Below, in pieces: positions 49,665 to 59,043 of a stretch of 64,000 nucleotides of DNA. The position numbers and the translations under genes were made by a program. Positions within the stretch are counted from its first letter, which is position 1. Every line of letters starts with the position of its first letter. The stretch covers positions 1 through 64,000 of the forward strand of contig NZ_JAURXB010000079.1 of the NCBI RefSeq assembly GCF_030654605.1, read 5' to 3'. Origin of the DNA: Bradyrhizobium sp. (lineage in GTDB: Bacteria > Pseudomonadota > Alphaproteobacteria > Rhizobiales > Xanthobacteraceae). Below the pieces are notes generated by a model, which did no database searches, was not told the DNA's origin, and saw nothing but the letters and a program-made list of their open reading frames with translations.

Positions 49665-50367
49665 CACATTTCCATTCCATGATCCACCGGCCGACCGGGC
49701 CATGACGGTTGCGAACGAGTTGCGCGTCGAACACCGGCGCGCCCCACGCGCTGCCGACCGAGGCGGGCGGCGAATGCGCCGCGCGCACGATCCATCGGGT
49801 CTCCGCCGTCGAGGGCTGCGGCTGCGCCGCCACCCGCAGCAACAGTCCGGTGACGCCGGAGGCCTGCGCCGCCAGCGTCAGCTTGCGGCTGGCGACGAGA
49901 TCGAACTGCCGGGCTTCGCCCCAGACTTCCAGCACCACCGCGCCCAGCGCATCGCAGACCAGCGCGTCGGCGGCGGTCCGCAACGCGGCGTCGACATCGG
50001 CGGCGCACACGGTCACCACGCAGCGCGGATCGAGGCCGAGTTCGGCGAGCCCGGCCATCGACAGCGCGCCGGATTCGATCTCGGCAAAATCCTGCCGGAT
50101 CCACACCAGCGGCCGCCGTGCGGTTACACGCCCCGCGAGGCTTACGAGTCCCGCAAGCCCTGCGATGAACCCGGTCGCCGCGGCGCTCTGCCGTCCCTCG
50201 GCAAACACCTCGTGCACGGCGGCCGGCGCGAGGCCGCCCTGCAGCGTCGCATCGGCTTCCGCATGCCCGAGCGCCACGCGCGCAGGCGCCGACGCGTCAG
50301 CCTGCGCCTCGATGCGCTCGATGCTGCCGCGCAAACTCGCAAGCGTGTTCGTGCGCGCGCCGGTCAT
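49555..50367 (-). CDS. imuA: ImuA, RecA-like SOS mutagenesis protein
   Basis: 270 residues. It has a RecA/SulA-like core (AVHEVFAEGRQSAAATGFIA, PLVWIRQDFAEIESGALSMAGL, VLEVWGEARQFDLVASRKLT). The C-terminal tail AKPSAYPQPVAAAPAHRPHQ is typical of rhizobial ImuA and is encoded in the overlap with imuB. ImuA acts with ImuB and DnaE2. An SOS box lies 64 bases upstream of the start. Confidence 0.88.
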   Translation of the reverse strand: MTGARTNTLASLRGSIERIEAQADASAPARVALGHAEADATLQGGLAPAAVHEVFAEGRQSAAATGFIAGLAGLVSLAGRVTARRPLVWIRQDFAEIESGALSMAGLAELGLDPRCVVTVCAADVDAALRTAADALVCDALGAVVLEVWGEARQFDLVASRKLTLAAQASGVTGLLLRVAAQPQPSTAETRWIVRAAHSPPASVGSAWGAPVFDAQLVRNRHGPVGRWIMEWKCDECLFAKPSAYPQPVAAAPAHRPHQASITGQQRRAG

Positions 50368-50759
50368 GCGCCGCTCCCTCGGGGTGCTGGGCCGTCACAG
50401 GTCTCTGTTGAACCCGCGGCCAGCCCATTTGTTCATGATATGTTCTAATATAAAGCTAATAGGACCGAGAGAGTCAATCGGCATCGGAGGGAGTGATTTT
50501 AATGAGCAATCCCAATGGGATCGACGGAACCCGAAATGGCTCGCAGCCCGGCGCTCCTCACTCACGCTTCATCCTTGTGGAGGCAGGAAGGTTATGCGCG
50601 TTTGGTCGACAACCATTCACGCAGATATTCGCCGCAAGGGTTTGACATTTCCTGACACAACCTTTAATTGATAGATTATTGTGCCGTTGCTCAAGTCCGG
50701 CGCGTTGCGTAGCGAATCCTAGCCCCGGACGCCGCGCAGCGTGCCGGTCTTGCGGCGTC
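50368..50759. other. Intergenic region upstream of imuA
   Basis: About 390 bases between imuA and the end of the M20 hydrolase gene. It contains the SOS box and the imuA promoter near 50430-50470. The remainder shows an AT-richer stretch near 50640-50690 but no gene. Confidence 0.6.
50431..50445. promoter_or_regulatory. LexA (SOS) box of imuA-imuB-dnaE2
   Basis: GTTCATGATATGTTC is a perfect GTTC-N7-GTTC, the LexA operator of alphaproteobacteria. It is 64 bases upstream of the imuA start on the opposite strand reading, within an AT-rich promoter-like stretch. Damage-inducible expression of the whole cassette is expected. Confidence 0.85.
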
Positions 50760-51932
50760 TCACGCCGCCAGCGTGTTCTCCACCAGCTTGATCCAGTACG
50801 AGGTGCCGAACACGATCGCCTCGTCGTTGAAATTGTAGGCGGGGTGGTGCAGCCCGGCGCTGTCGCCGTTGCCGCAGAAGATAAACGCGCCGGGACGCGC
50901 CTCCAGCATATAGGCGAAATCCTCCGCGCCCATCAGCGGCGGCATATCGTGAACATTGGCGTCGCCGGCAACTTCCTTCGCCACCTGGGTGGCGAAATCG
51001 GTCTGCGAGGCATGGTTGACCACCACGGGATAGCCGCGCTCGTACACCAGATCGATTTTGGCGCCAGTCATCTGCGCCACCCCGGCGACGACCTCGCGCA
51101 CCCGCTTCTCGACCAGTTTCCTGACCTCGTCGGTCAGGGTGCGAACGGTGCCCCTGAGTTCCGCGGTTTGCGGGATCACGTTGCGCGCGTTGCCGGCGTG
51201 GAACTCGCACATCGAAATGACAGCGGATTCCAGCGGATCGACGGTGCGCGAGACGATCGACTGCAGCGCGGCAATCAGCTGCGCGCCGACCAGAACCGAA
51301 TCGATGCACATGTGCGGCCGCGCGGCGTGGCCGCCGAGCCCCTCGATCCTGATATCGATCGCATCGGTCGCCGCCATGATCGGACCCGGCCGGATCGCAA
51401 ACGAACCAATCGGGATGCCGGGACCATTATGCATGCCGTAGACCTGATCGATGGCGAAGCGGTCCATCAACCCGTCCTTGATCATCGCGGCGGCGCCCGC
51501 GCCACCCTCCTCCGCCGGCTGGAAGATCACCACCGCATCGCCGGCGAAATTCCGGGTCTCGGCGAGATAGCGGGCGGCGCCCAGCAGCATCGCGGTATGC
51601 CCGTCATGGCCGCAGGCATGCATCTTGCCCGGCGTCTTCGAGGCATAGGGCAGATTGGTCTCTTCCTCGATCGGCAGCGCATCCATGTCGGCGCGCAGCC
51701 CGATCACCTTGACCTCGGCATTGCCGGCGGGCTTGCGGCCCCTGATGACGCCGACCACGCCGGTGCGGCCGAGGCCGGTTGCCACTTCGTCGCAGCCGAA
51801 CTCCCGCAAACGGTCCGCCACGAATGCCGCAGTGCGGTGCACGTCGTACAGCAATTCGGGGTTTTCGTGGATATCGCGGCGCCAAGCCTGAATATCGGGT
51901 TGCAGATCGGCGACGCGGTTGACGATGGGCAT
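50760..51932 (-). CDS. M20-family amidohydrolase (hippurate hydrolase type)
   Basis: 390 residues from the ATG at 51932 (MPIVNRVADLQPDIQAWRRD). Family motifs: LRADMDALPIEE, GKMHACGHDGHTAMLLGAAR (zinc ligands), IFQPAEEGGAGA, GHAARPH, and GAEDFAYMLE near the end. These enzymes hydrolyse N-acyl or aromatic-amide amino acids such as hippurate, or N-acetyl-amino acids. Length is normal. No signal peptide; cytoplasmic. Confidence 0.9.
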   Translation of the reverse strand: MPIVNRVADLQPDIQAWRRDIHENPELLYDVHRTAAFVADRLREFGCDEVATGLGRTGVVGVIRGRKPAGNAEVKVIGLRADMDALPIEEETNLPYASKTPGKMHACGHDGHTAMLLGAARYLAETRNFAGDAVVIFQPAEEGGAGAAAMIKDGLMDRFAIDQVYGMHNGPGIPIGSFAIRPGPIMAATDAIDIRIEGLGGHAARPHMCIDSVLVGAQLIAALQSIVSRTVDPLESAVISMCEFHAGNARNVIPQTAELRGTVRTLTDEVRKLVEKRVREVVAGVAQMTGAKIDLVYERGYPVVVNHASQTDFATQVAKEVAGDANVHDMPPLMGAEDFAYMLEARPGAFIFCGNGDSAGLHHPAYNFNDEAIVFGTSYWIKLVENTLAA

Positions 51933-52072
51933 GGGGAATTCCGGTGCGGTTTGAGCGATTTGACCCTGTCTAGCACGCACCCGCTATCCGCCCAACAGCC
52001 CTCCGGCCTGTACAGCCGGGGCCCGCGACGCTATGGCCTTTGGGCCCATGGCGGGCGACGCGGTGGTGGCTT

Positions 52073-53698
52073 ATGAAGCGGATTGAAGGTGATTTCGACT
52101 ACATCGTGGTCGGCGCGGGCACCGCCGGCTGCATCGTCGCCAACCGGCTGTCGGCCGATCCGGACAAGCGCGTGTTGATCCTGGAGGCCGGCGGCAACGA
52201 CAACTGGATCTGGTTTCACATCCCGGTCGGCTATCTCTTCGCGATCGGCAATCCCCGTTCGGACTGGATGTTCCGGACCGAACCGGAGGCAGGTCTCAAC
52301 GGCCGCGCGCTGGCCTATCCGCGCGGCAAGGTGATCGGCGGCTCGTCCGCCATCAACGCCATGATCTCGATGCGCGGACAGGCCGCCGACTACGATCACT
52401 GGCGCCAGCTCGGCCTCACTGGCTGGGGCTATGACGACGTGCTGTCGGCGTTCCGGCGGCTGGAGGATCATTTCCTCGGGGACAGCGAGCATCATGGCGC
52501 CGGCGGCGGCTGGCGGATCGAGGCGCCGCGATTGTCCTGGGCCATCCTGGATGCGGTCGGCGACGCCGCGGCGGAAATGGGCATCCGGAAGATTCCGGAT
52601 TTCAACACCGGCGACAATGAGGGCGTTGGCTATTTCCACGTCAACCAGAAGCGCGGGCGCCGCTGGTCTTCCGCGCGCGGCTTTCTCAAGCCGGTGTTGA
52701 ACCGCGCCAATCTGCGTCTCGAAAAAAACGTGCTGGTCGACCGCCTGATCGTCGAGCAGGGCCGCGCCGTCGGCGTGCGCTTCATGCAAGGCGGCGAAGT
52801 GGTCGAGGCCCGCGCCAGGGGCGAAGTGATCCTGTGCGCCGGCTCGATCGGATCGACCCAGGTGCTGCACCGCTCCGGCATCGGGCCTGCGGACTGGCTG
52901 GCGCCGCTCGGGATCGGATGCGTGCTCGACCGCCAGGGCGTCGGGCGCAACCTGCAGGACCATCTGCAGCAGCGCGCGATCTTCAAGGTCGAGGGCGTCC
53001 GCACCCTCAACGAAACCTATTGGTCGCTGATGCGGCGCGGCCTGATGGGGCTCGATTATGCGTTCCGCCGCCGCGGTCCCCTGACCATGGCGCCGTCGCA
53101 GCTCGGCATTTTTACGCGCTCCGACGCTACCCGCGAACGCGCCAACATCCAGTTCCACGTGCAGCCGCTGTCGCTCGACAAGTTCGGCGACCCCCTGCAC
53201 CGCTTCCCCGCGATCACCGTGAGCGCCTGCAATCTGCAGCCGACCTCGCGCGGCACCGTGCGGATTCGCTCGGCCAGGGCCGACGAGGCGCCGTCAATCG
53301 CGCCGAATTACCTTTCGACCGATGATGACCGCCAGGTCGCCGCCGACGCCATCCGCGCCACACGGCGGCTGATGCAGCAGCCGGCGCTGGCGCGCTATCA
53401 TCCGCAGGAATATCTGCCGGGGCCGTCGGTCGGCGACGACGACGCGTCGCTGGCAAAGGCCGCCGGCGATATCGGCACCACGATTTTTCATCCCGTCGGC
53501 ACCGCGAAGATGGGCACATCAAGCGATCCGCTTGCCGTGGTCGACGAACGGCTGCGGTTTCATGGCCTCGCCGGACTGCGCGTGGTCGACGCTTCCGTGA
53601 TGCCGACCATCACGTCAGGCAATACCAATACCCCGACGGCGATGATTGCCGAAAAGGGGGCGACAATGATTTCAGAAGATTCGCGCGCGGCAAAATGA
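52073..53698 (+). CDS. GMC-family oxidoreductase (choline dehydrogenase-like)
   Basis: 541 residues. The FAD-binding ADP motif is DYIVVGAGTAGCIVANRLSA, the GMC signature 1 region is YPRGKVIGGSSAINAMISMR, and the C-terminal active-site region contains FHPVGTAKMG and SGNTNTPTAMIAEKG. The expected catalytic His is in HPVGT. Oxidises an alcohol substrate; the specific alcohol is unknown. Overlaps the alpha/beta hydrolase start by 4 bases. Confidence 0.9.
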   Translation: MKRIEGDFDYIVVGAGTAGCIVANRLSADPDKRVLILEAGGNDNWIWFHIPVGYLFAIGNPRSDWMFRTEPEAGLNGRALAYPRGKVIGGSSAINAMISMRGQAADYDHWRQLGLTGWGYDDVLSAFRRLEDHFLGDSEHHGAGGGWRIEAPRLSWAILDAVGDAAAEMGIRKIPDFNTGDNEGVGYFHVNQKRGRRWSSARGFLKPVLNRANLRLEKNVLVDRLIVEQGRAVGVRFMQGGEVVEARARGEVILCAGSIGSTQVLHRSGIGPADWLAPLGIGCVLDRQGVGRNLQDHLQQRAIFKVEGVRTLNETYWSLMRRGLMGLDYAFRRRGPLTMAPSQLGIFTRSDATRERANIQFHVQPLSLDKFGDPLHRFPAITVSACNLQPTSRGTVRIRSARADEAPSIAPNYLSTDDDRQVAADAIRATRRLMQQPALARYHPQEYLPGPSVGDDDASLAKAAGDIGTTIFHPVGTAKMGTSSDPLAVVDERLRFHGLAGLRVVDASVMPTITSGNTNTPTAMIAEKGATMISEDSRAAK

Positions 53699-54594
53699 AG
53701 AACCGGCATCGCCTGTGGGTCGAGCATTCAGGCGGGCGCATGGCGCTGACGCGATGGGGCGATGCTGATTCCGGCAAACCGCCTGCGCTGCTGGTGCACG
53801 GCACCGGCTTCGTCGCCGAGGTCTGGGACGAGGTCGCGCGCGAACTGACGTCGAAATATAGCGTCTACGGCATCGACCGCCGCGGCCACGGCGCCAGCCA
53901 CAAGCCGGCGGCGGAGCACTATCACTTCCTGGATTTCGCCTCCGACATCTGCGCCGTGGCCGAGGCGCTCGACCTCACCGGCATTTTCGGCGTCGGCCAC
54001 AGCGCCGGCGCCACCGACCTCCTGCTCGCTGCAAAACTCAAGCCCCGGCGCTTCCAGCGGTTGTTCGTGATGGAGCCGACCATCATGGACCCGCGCGTGG
54101 TCAGGACCGACGCTGCCGCCGTGCGGGCCAACGGCAAGGCCTTTGCGCAGGGCGTGCTGCGCCGCCAGCGCGAGTTCGACAGCGCCGCCGCGGCATTCCA
54201 GCGTTTTCGCGCGGCGCCGGCGTTCGCCGATTGGACCGAGGGCGCCCTGTGGGCCTATGTGCGGCATGGTTTTGAGACCCTGCCGGACGACCGGGTGGGC
54301 CTGCTGTGTCGGCCGGAGATCGAAGCCGCGATGCTGGGGCCGATCTTCGAGGCGATGGAACAGGTCTATGCCGGCGACGAACGCGGCAATCCCTTTGCCT
54401 GGTTATCCCAAATCGAGTGTCCGGTGCGCGTCGCGACCGCCGAAAAATCATGGCCGATCTACAAGGAAATGTCTGCAAGAGCCGTCGCCCTGATTCCGGA
54501 GGCGAGCCGGTGGACGTTCGAGGGCGTCGGCCACTGCGTGGCGCAGGAGGCGCCGGGAAAGGTGCTTGAGGCGCTGGCGTCGTTCGAGCCGTAA
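53695..54594 (+). CDS. Alpha/beta hydrolase
   Basis: 299 residues. The oxyanion-hole strand is PALLVHGTGF, the nucleophile elbow is GVGHSAGAT (Ser), and the C-terminal catalytic His is in VGHCVAQEAPGK. An acidic residue candidate lies between them, but it cannot be assigned with certainty. Coupled to the GMC oxidoreductase by a 4-base overlap, so the two probably act on the same compound. Confidence 0.85.
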   Translation: MKNRHRLWVEHSGGRMALTRWGDADSGKPPALLVHGTGFVAEVWDEVARELTSKYSVYGIDRRGHGASHKPAAEHYHFLDFASDICAVAEALDLTGIFGVGHSAGATDLLLAAKLKPRRFQRLFVMEPTIMDPRVVRTDAAAVRANGKAFAQGVLRRQREFDSAAAAFQRFRAAPAFADWTEGALWAYVRHGFETLPDDRVGLLCRPEIEAAMLGPIFEAMEQVYAGDERGNPFAWLSQIECPVRVATAEKSWPIYKEMSARAVALIPEASRWTFEGVGHCVAQEAPGKVLEALASFEP

Positions 54595-54620
54595 TGCGGT
54601 TGCATCCTTGCATAAGAGCC

Positions 54621-54751
54621 GTCGTCCCTGCGAACGCAGGGACCCATACGCTGTGACGTAGATGTTGTGGATGGTGTTAACGGGCTTGTTGCACCATGCG
54701 TCATCGCATCAGATGACCGGGGTTATGGGTCCCTGCGTTCGCAGGGACGAC
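54621..54751. repeat. Dispersed inverted-repeat element, copy 2 (GTCGTCCCTGCG type)
   Basis: The same 28-base ends as at 25647-25763, in inverted orientation at 54621-54648 and 54724-54751. The central ~75 bases differ from the first copy, so only the ends are shared. Confidence 0.85.
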
Positions 54752-54784
54752 GCAAGTGGGAGAGCTGCCCCTCACCCTACCGAC

Positions 54785-55969
54785 CTACTGCAGCCGAACC
54801 GGCAAATTGAGCGGACCGCGGAAACCGAAACCGTGCCAGCGCATGCCAGCGGGATCAGGCAAGGTCATGTTGGGGAAGCGCTCGAACAGCATGGGAAGCA
54901 GGATGGCGCCAACGGTTCGCCGCGACAGATGCGCACCCGCACAATGATGCGGGCCGTTGCCGAAGGCCTGATGCGGATTGGGTTCGCGCAGCGCGTTGAA
55001 GTTCTCGCCATCGTCGAAGACGTCCTCGTCGCGGTTGGCCGACGCCTGGATCGTCATCACGGTATCGCCTTTCGGGATGAAGTACCCGCGAATCTCGGTG
55101 TCCTCCATCACCAGCCGTGAACTGACCTGGATCGGCGCCACCCACCGCACCCCTTCCTCGAAGGCGGAGCGCCATTTGCCGGCGGCGCGCACGGCACCCA
55201 GCTGGTCGGGATGGGTCAACAGGCCATAAAGGATCGTCAGCAGGGCGTCGCGCGGCTCGTTGATGCCGCCGCCGATCGCGATCTTTACATTGGCGATGAT
55301 CTGGCTTTCCGGAATCGGGTTCTTCGCGTTCACCATGAAGGACAGCGCCGAGGAATCCGGCTCGGCCCGGACGCGTTCGGCGTTGGCGCGGATACAGGTG
55401 TCCATCTCCGCATTGGCGATGTCAGTCGCTTCGAAAGGTCCCGGCGTCCAGCCGAAATTGCCGGCGCCGTCGATCAGCGTCTGCGACCATCGCTGCATGT
55501 CGTCGTCGCTGGCATCCGGAATGCCCATCGCATGGGCCAGAAGCCGCGCGGCCAGCGGCCCGGCGAGCGCGGGAAACAGGTCGACGATCTCGCCGCGCGG
55601 CAACCGGTCGAGATAATCAGCGGCCAGTTTCGCATACAGCGGCGCCCAGACCGCCTCGATCGTCTTCGGCATCAGGGCAGGCATCATCGCCATGCGCTCG
55701 GTCCGGTGCTCGTCGTGGTCCTTGCGCATCAGCGTGCGGGCGAGAAAGGCGCGCTCCATCGGCGTGTTCGGATCGTTCGAGCTGAACAAGGCCGCGTTGT
55801 CCTTCACGAGCCTGGTATCGGCGGCCCTGGTGAGGAAGGTGCGGCCGACGGATTTGACCCGCAACACCGGCGCTTCGCGCCGCAGGCGCCGGTAGATCGG
55901 ATAGGGATCGCGCGTGAGCTCCGCGATCGTGATGGTTTCGTCCAGTGGGGCGAGGCCCGCGGTCGGCAT
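54785..55969 (-). CDS. Cytochrome P450
   Basis: 394 residues from the ATG at 55969 (MPTAGLAPLDETITIAELTR). The heme-Cys loop is FGNGPHHCAGAHLSRR, the K-helix ExxR is in EEGVRW, and the I-helix is AIGGGINEPRDALLTILYG. The I-helix lacks the usual acidic-alcohol (D/E-T) pair: it has N-E-P. Soluble bacterial type; no redox partner gene is adjacent. The divergent luciferase-like gene upstream may share its promoter region. Confidence 0.9.
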   Translation of the reverse strand: MPTAGLAPLDETITIAELTRDPYPIYRRLRREAPVLRVKSVGRTFLTRAADTRLVKDNAALFSSNDPNTPMERAFLARTLMRKDHDEHRTERMAMMPALMPKTIEAVWAPLYAKLAADYLDRLPRGEIVDLFPALAGPLAARLLAHAMGIPDASDDDMQRWSQTLIDGAGNFGWTPGPFEATDIANAEMDTCIRANAERVRAEPDSSALSFMVNAKNPIPESQIIANVKIAIGGGINEPRDALLTILYGLLTHPDQLGAVRAAGKWRSAFEEGVRWVAPIQVSSRLVMEDTEIRGYFIPKGDTVMTIQASANRDEDVFDDGENFNALREPNPHQAFGNGPHHCAGAHLSRRTVGAILLPMLFERFPNMTLPDPAGMRWHGFGFRGPLNLPVRLQ

Positions 55970-56128
55970 GTGGCGATCCTGTCGGCTGCGGCCAATTCTA
56001 TGCCGGGGAGAAGCATAAGTGCAGCACAAAATGATGTAATCGCGTCCACCGCACCGGCGCAGCGGCATCCTGATCTGGCCTTGAGGACTGAGTGCACCTA
56101 CATAGAAATCTTCACGTGAAAGTTCCCC

Positions 56129-57127
56129 ATGACAGCACTGTCCATTCTCGACCTCGTCCGTGTTACGGAAGCGACCGACGCGCGCGGCGCGCTCGATAAC
56201 GCCCGCGATCTCGCCGCGCATGCCGAGGGCTGGGGCTATCGCCGGTTCTGGGTGGCCGAGCATCACAACATGCCCGGCATCGCCAGCGCCGCGACATCGC
56301 TGGTCATCGCCCACATCGCCGCCGGCACGAAGCACATCCGTGTCGGCGCCGGCGGCATCATGCTGCCCAACCATGCGCCGATCATCATCGCCGAGCAGTT
56401 CGGAACGCTGGCGCGGCTATTCCCCGGCCGCATCGATCTCGGCCTCGGCCGGGCGCCCGGCACCGACCAGGTGACGGTCCAGGCGCTGCGCCGTACCCTC
56501 GGGGGCTCAGACAATTTTCCGCAGGACGTGCTCGAGCTGCAGGCCTATTTCGCCCCCGTGGTGCCCGGCCAGCGGGTGCAAGCCGTACCGGCGGCGGGTA
56601 CCGACGTCCCGCTTTGGATCCTGGGATCGAGCACCTATGGCGCGCAACTCGCCGCGGCGCTCGGCCTGCCCTACGCCTTCGCTTCGCATTTCGCCCCTGA
56701 CCAGCTCATTCCCGCGCTCGACATCTACCGCGAACGCTTCAAGCCCTCAGCCCAGCTCGCGCGGCCCCACGCCATGGTGGGCGTCAACATCATCGCGGCC
56801 GACACCGAACGCGAGGCGCGGCGGCTCGCGACGACGCAACAGATGTCGTTTGCGAATATCTTCCGTGGCGCGCGCGGTCTCAGCCGTCCGCCGATCGACG
56901 ATATCGAAAGCTACTGGTCGCCGATGGAAAAAGCCCAGGCCATGCAGATGCTCGCCCGCACCATTATCGGCACGCCCGATTCCGTCCGGGCCGGCATCGA
57001 GGCACTGGTCGATGAGACCGGCGCCGACGAGTTGATGGTGGTTTCCGACGTATTCGATCATAAGGCACGGCTGCATTCCTACAGGCTGATTGCCGAGGCT
57101 GGCCGGGACAGTGGCGGCGGCGGATGA
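56129..57127 (+). CDS. LLM-class flavin-dependent oxidoreductase
   Basis: 332 residues with luciferase-like landmarks: [15 protein letters not shown] near residue 40, [20 protein letters not shown], and [12 protein letters not shown]. It is the small-molecule, F420-free (FMN) type related to bacterial luciferase alpha. Oxidises an unknown substrate; divergent from the P450 across a ~160-base gap. Confidence 0.87.
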   Translation: MTALSILDLVRVTEATDARGALDNARDLAAHAEGWGYRRFWVAEHHNMPGIASAATSLVIAHIAAGTKHIRVGAGGIMLPNHAPIIIAEQFGTLARLFPGRIDLGLGRAPGTDQVTVQALRRTLGGSDNFPQDVLELQAYFAPVVPGQRVQAVPAAGTDVPLWILGSSTYGAQLAAALGLPYAFASHFAPDQLIPALDIYRERFKPSAQLARPHAMVGVNIIAADTEREARRLATTQQMSFANIFRGARGLSRPPIDDIESYWSPMEKAQAMQMLARTIIGTPDSVRAGIEALVDETGADELMVVSDVFDHKARLHSYRLIAEAGRDSGGGG

Positions 57128-57164
57128 GCGACAACTCACCCGCCGCCGCGCAACGAGCTACGGT

Positions 57165-57407
57165 TCATCGCGCCGCGCGATGATGCCGCGGTACAGCGGC
57201 GCGGTGAGACTGCACAGGCACCGGCCCGTTGTAATACGCGCTCGCCGAGTCGAGCGGGCGATACGACCGCCTGCCGGCAAGCACATCGGCGTCAGGGTGA
57301 TAGAATGCGGCAGCACCGGGTTCCTGTATCGCAGCCTGCGCAAACACCGGCGTTGCAATCGTCGTCGTGAGAGCGGCGGCCAAAATGGTCGGGATGATCT
57401 TCATCAT
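57165..57407 (-). CDS. Small secreted protein (80 aa)
   Basis: 80 residues (start at ATG 57407 or 57404), with AAGGAA just upstream. A signal peptide, MKIIPTILAAALTTTIATPV followed by FAQA, leaves a short mature part (AFYHPDADVLAGRRSYRPLD, then SASAYYNGPVP). No known domain. Probably periplasmic. Confidence 0.6.
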   Translation of the reverse strand: MMKIIPTILAAALTTTIATPVFAQAAIQEPGAAAFYHPDADVLAGRRSYRPLDSASAYYNGPVPVQSHRAAVPRHHRAAR

Positions 57408-57579
57408 GATGGGATTCCTTTGAATCAGAGAACCTCATCTATCTGGGGGCGGCAACGCGAAAGCAGATAGCCATCACCGCGATTTGAGAAATCGCGTAGC
57501 ATCCATGCACGACACCGTGAATGCGAGGACAGCGCTCCGCGCGCGATCCGGCTTTTGATCAAGGGGCTTTATTGCGTCG

Positions 57580-57987
57580 CTATGCCTGCGGCGGATAGCG
57601 GTCGAAGGTGGGCAGTTCGTGCGCGCCCTCCATCCAGCGAAGCCGCTCGGCGACCTGGATATGCACCGCGGCCGGAATGGCATCGGGATCGTCATAGGTC
57701 CCGCTCTGAATATCGATGATCCCCGGCAGCATATTCGCGTTGATGTAGAAGAGCCCGGTGCCGCAGTCGGCGCAAAACTGCCGCCGGCCATGTTCCGAGG
57801 ATGCGTAGATCTTCGGCTGCCCTTTCGTAACCTTGACCGCATCCTCGGCGTACATCGTCCAGCCGACCATCGGCGCGCCGGCGTGACGCCTGCAATCCGC
57901 GCAGTGGCACAGCGCGTGAACGATCAGTTCGCCATCCACCTGATAGCGGATGGCGCCACAGTGACATCCCCCAGTGATGCTGCTCAT
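57580..57987 (-). CDS. GFA-family (glutathione-dependent formaldehyde-activating-like) protein
   Basis: 135 residues. Zinc/iron-binding Cys motifs: GGCHCGAIRYQ, then CHCADCRRHAG and CADCGTGLFYIN. The Mss4-like fold matches the GFA/DUF636 family. Whether it has formaldehyde-activating activity is uncertain, since many members do not. Followed to the right by the hpnO-tail duplication. Confidence 0.88.
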   Translation of the reverse strand: MSSITGGCHCGAIRYQVDGELIVHALCHCADCRRHAGAPMVGWTMYAEDAVKVTKGQPKIYASSEHGRRQFCADCGTGLFYINANMLPGIIDIQSGTYDDPDAIPAAVHIQVAERLRWMEGAHELPTFDRYPPQA

Positions 57988-58092
57988 GCGTCCCCCCTTC
58001 GACGAGACCCGTCCGTCTCATCCATCGATCATTTTCCGGATTTGCGGCCTCAAAGAGGCAATGCCAGGCTACTGCGCCTGGTGCGGCATGCC

Positions 58093-58258
58093 TACGCCGA
58101 TTTCCGCACCGCGTTATCGACCAGCGTCTTGCCGAGCGACCAGATCGCGCCGGGGACCTTGTGGCTGGCCGCGATGACGGAATCGAATGCGGTCTCGATT
58201 TACTTGCCGTCTTCTTCCGTGATGGTCAGCGGCGGGTAACAGCTTGATGGTGTGGCTG
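58093..58258 (-). pseudogene. Duplicated 3' end of the hpnO aminotransferase gene
   Basis: 166 bases that match 59687-59851, the last ~55 codons of hpnO, with only two substitutions and one 1-base indel visible. The indel frameshifts this copy. It has no 5' part and no start. It marks the left boundary of an AT-richer segment (58259-59686). Confidence 0.85.
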
Positions 58259-58372
58259 TGTTTGAGACGCAATCAACTTGTTCGTCGACATCGAACGCTG
58301 CGCCGCCGGGATCGAGGCGCTGCAGATTCAACATCTGCTAGATTTCTTCTTGTTTTTTGGCAATGGGTGCAA

Positions 58373-58603
58373 CTATCGGGAAACTTGGCGTTGGAAGCCA
58401 ACAGTCGCATAAGGATCAAAATCGCGAACCGTCCATTCCGTACCCGGTTCTAGTTTCGATCGATCTATCTCGACTTCTGTCCCGTCGATGATCCGACCTC
58501 CCATCATGGTAGCACCTTCAGCCGTTGCCATTCGCCGGGATGTGAAAGGTTCGTCGTTCAGAACATCATACAATCTGACCTTATAGACGGTGATCGTATC
58601 CAC
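58373..58603 (-). CDS. Hypothetical protein (76 aa)
   Basis: 76 residues starting MDTITVYKVRLYDVLNDEPF. It reads like a small beta-rich domain (RRMATAEGATMMGGRIIDGT, EVEIDRSKLEPGTEWTVRDF) ending QRQVSR. Short proteins of this kind are common in Bradyrhizobium; the function is unknown. Located inside the islet bracketed by the hpnO-tail repeats. Confidence 0.6.
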   Translation of the reverse strand: MDTITVYKVRLYDVLNDEPFTSRRMATAEGATMMGGRIIDGTEVEIDRSKLEPGTEWTVRDFDPYATVGFQRQVSR

Positions 58604-59020
58604 GGTTCTCTCCTATAAAACGATATACAGGATCGGCCAGTAAGGCCCGCGCGGTTCTCTTGAATAAGTATTCCATCTTCAAAGCGTTAGTAGAAACACG
58701 CCTTACTTGTCGATTTGGCTCGGGATACAGACACATGGCCAAGTCATTGCAAATAGAACAAAAAAGGAACAAAATTGCAAGAGAAGTTTTTGAGGAACTG
58801 AAACCTTATTGAAAGCATTGTGTTATTTCGAGCGGGCCCCATCTTGGGAGCCCTCAAGTTGTCATTGACAACCAGTCAATGATCGCTATTTTAAACACAA
58901 CGAGGACAGATCGACTCAGGCGGTTTCCGCCGACGGCCTCGTTCCGCCAAGAGCTATCTTGGTCACTTGCTTATGGCTGTGGGCCTTCTGGCTTGGTTTG
59001 TCGAGAATACTCTAAAATCT
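58604..59020. other. AT-rich non-coding stretch of the islet
   Basis: Noticeably lower GC than the surrounding window. It contains a 25-codon plus-strand frame (58735-58812, MAKSLQIEQKRNKIAREVFE then ELKPY) without a good ribosome site, too short to call. No integrase, transposase or tRNA seen. Confidence 0.4.
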
Positions 59021-59038
59021 GGGCGGCTTCGGCCGCCC
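59021..59038. terminator. Hairpin with TTCG loop, probable terminator
   Basis: GGGCGGC pairs with GCCGCCC around the very stable TTCG loop, followed by TAATTTTA on the plus strand and AGATTTTAG on the minus strand. It lies just beyond the stop of the minus-strand 170-aa gene. Confidence 0.75.
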
Positions 59039-59043
59039 TAATT

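Noticed and set aside
58581..58772. 63-codon minus-strand frame in the islet
   Set aside because: Overlaps the 76-aa gene's start and has no ribosome site or sensible composition.
58735..58812. 25-codon plus-strand frame in the islet
   Set aside because: Protein-like composition, but too short and without a convincing ribosome site; not called as a gene.
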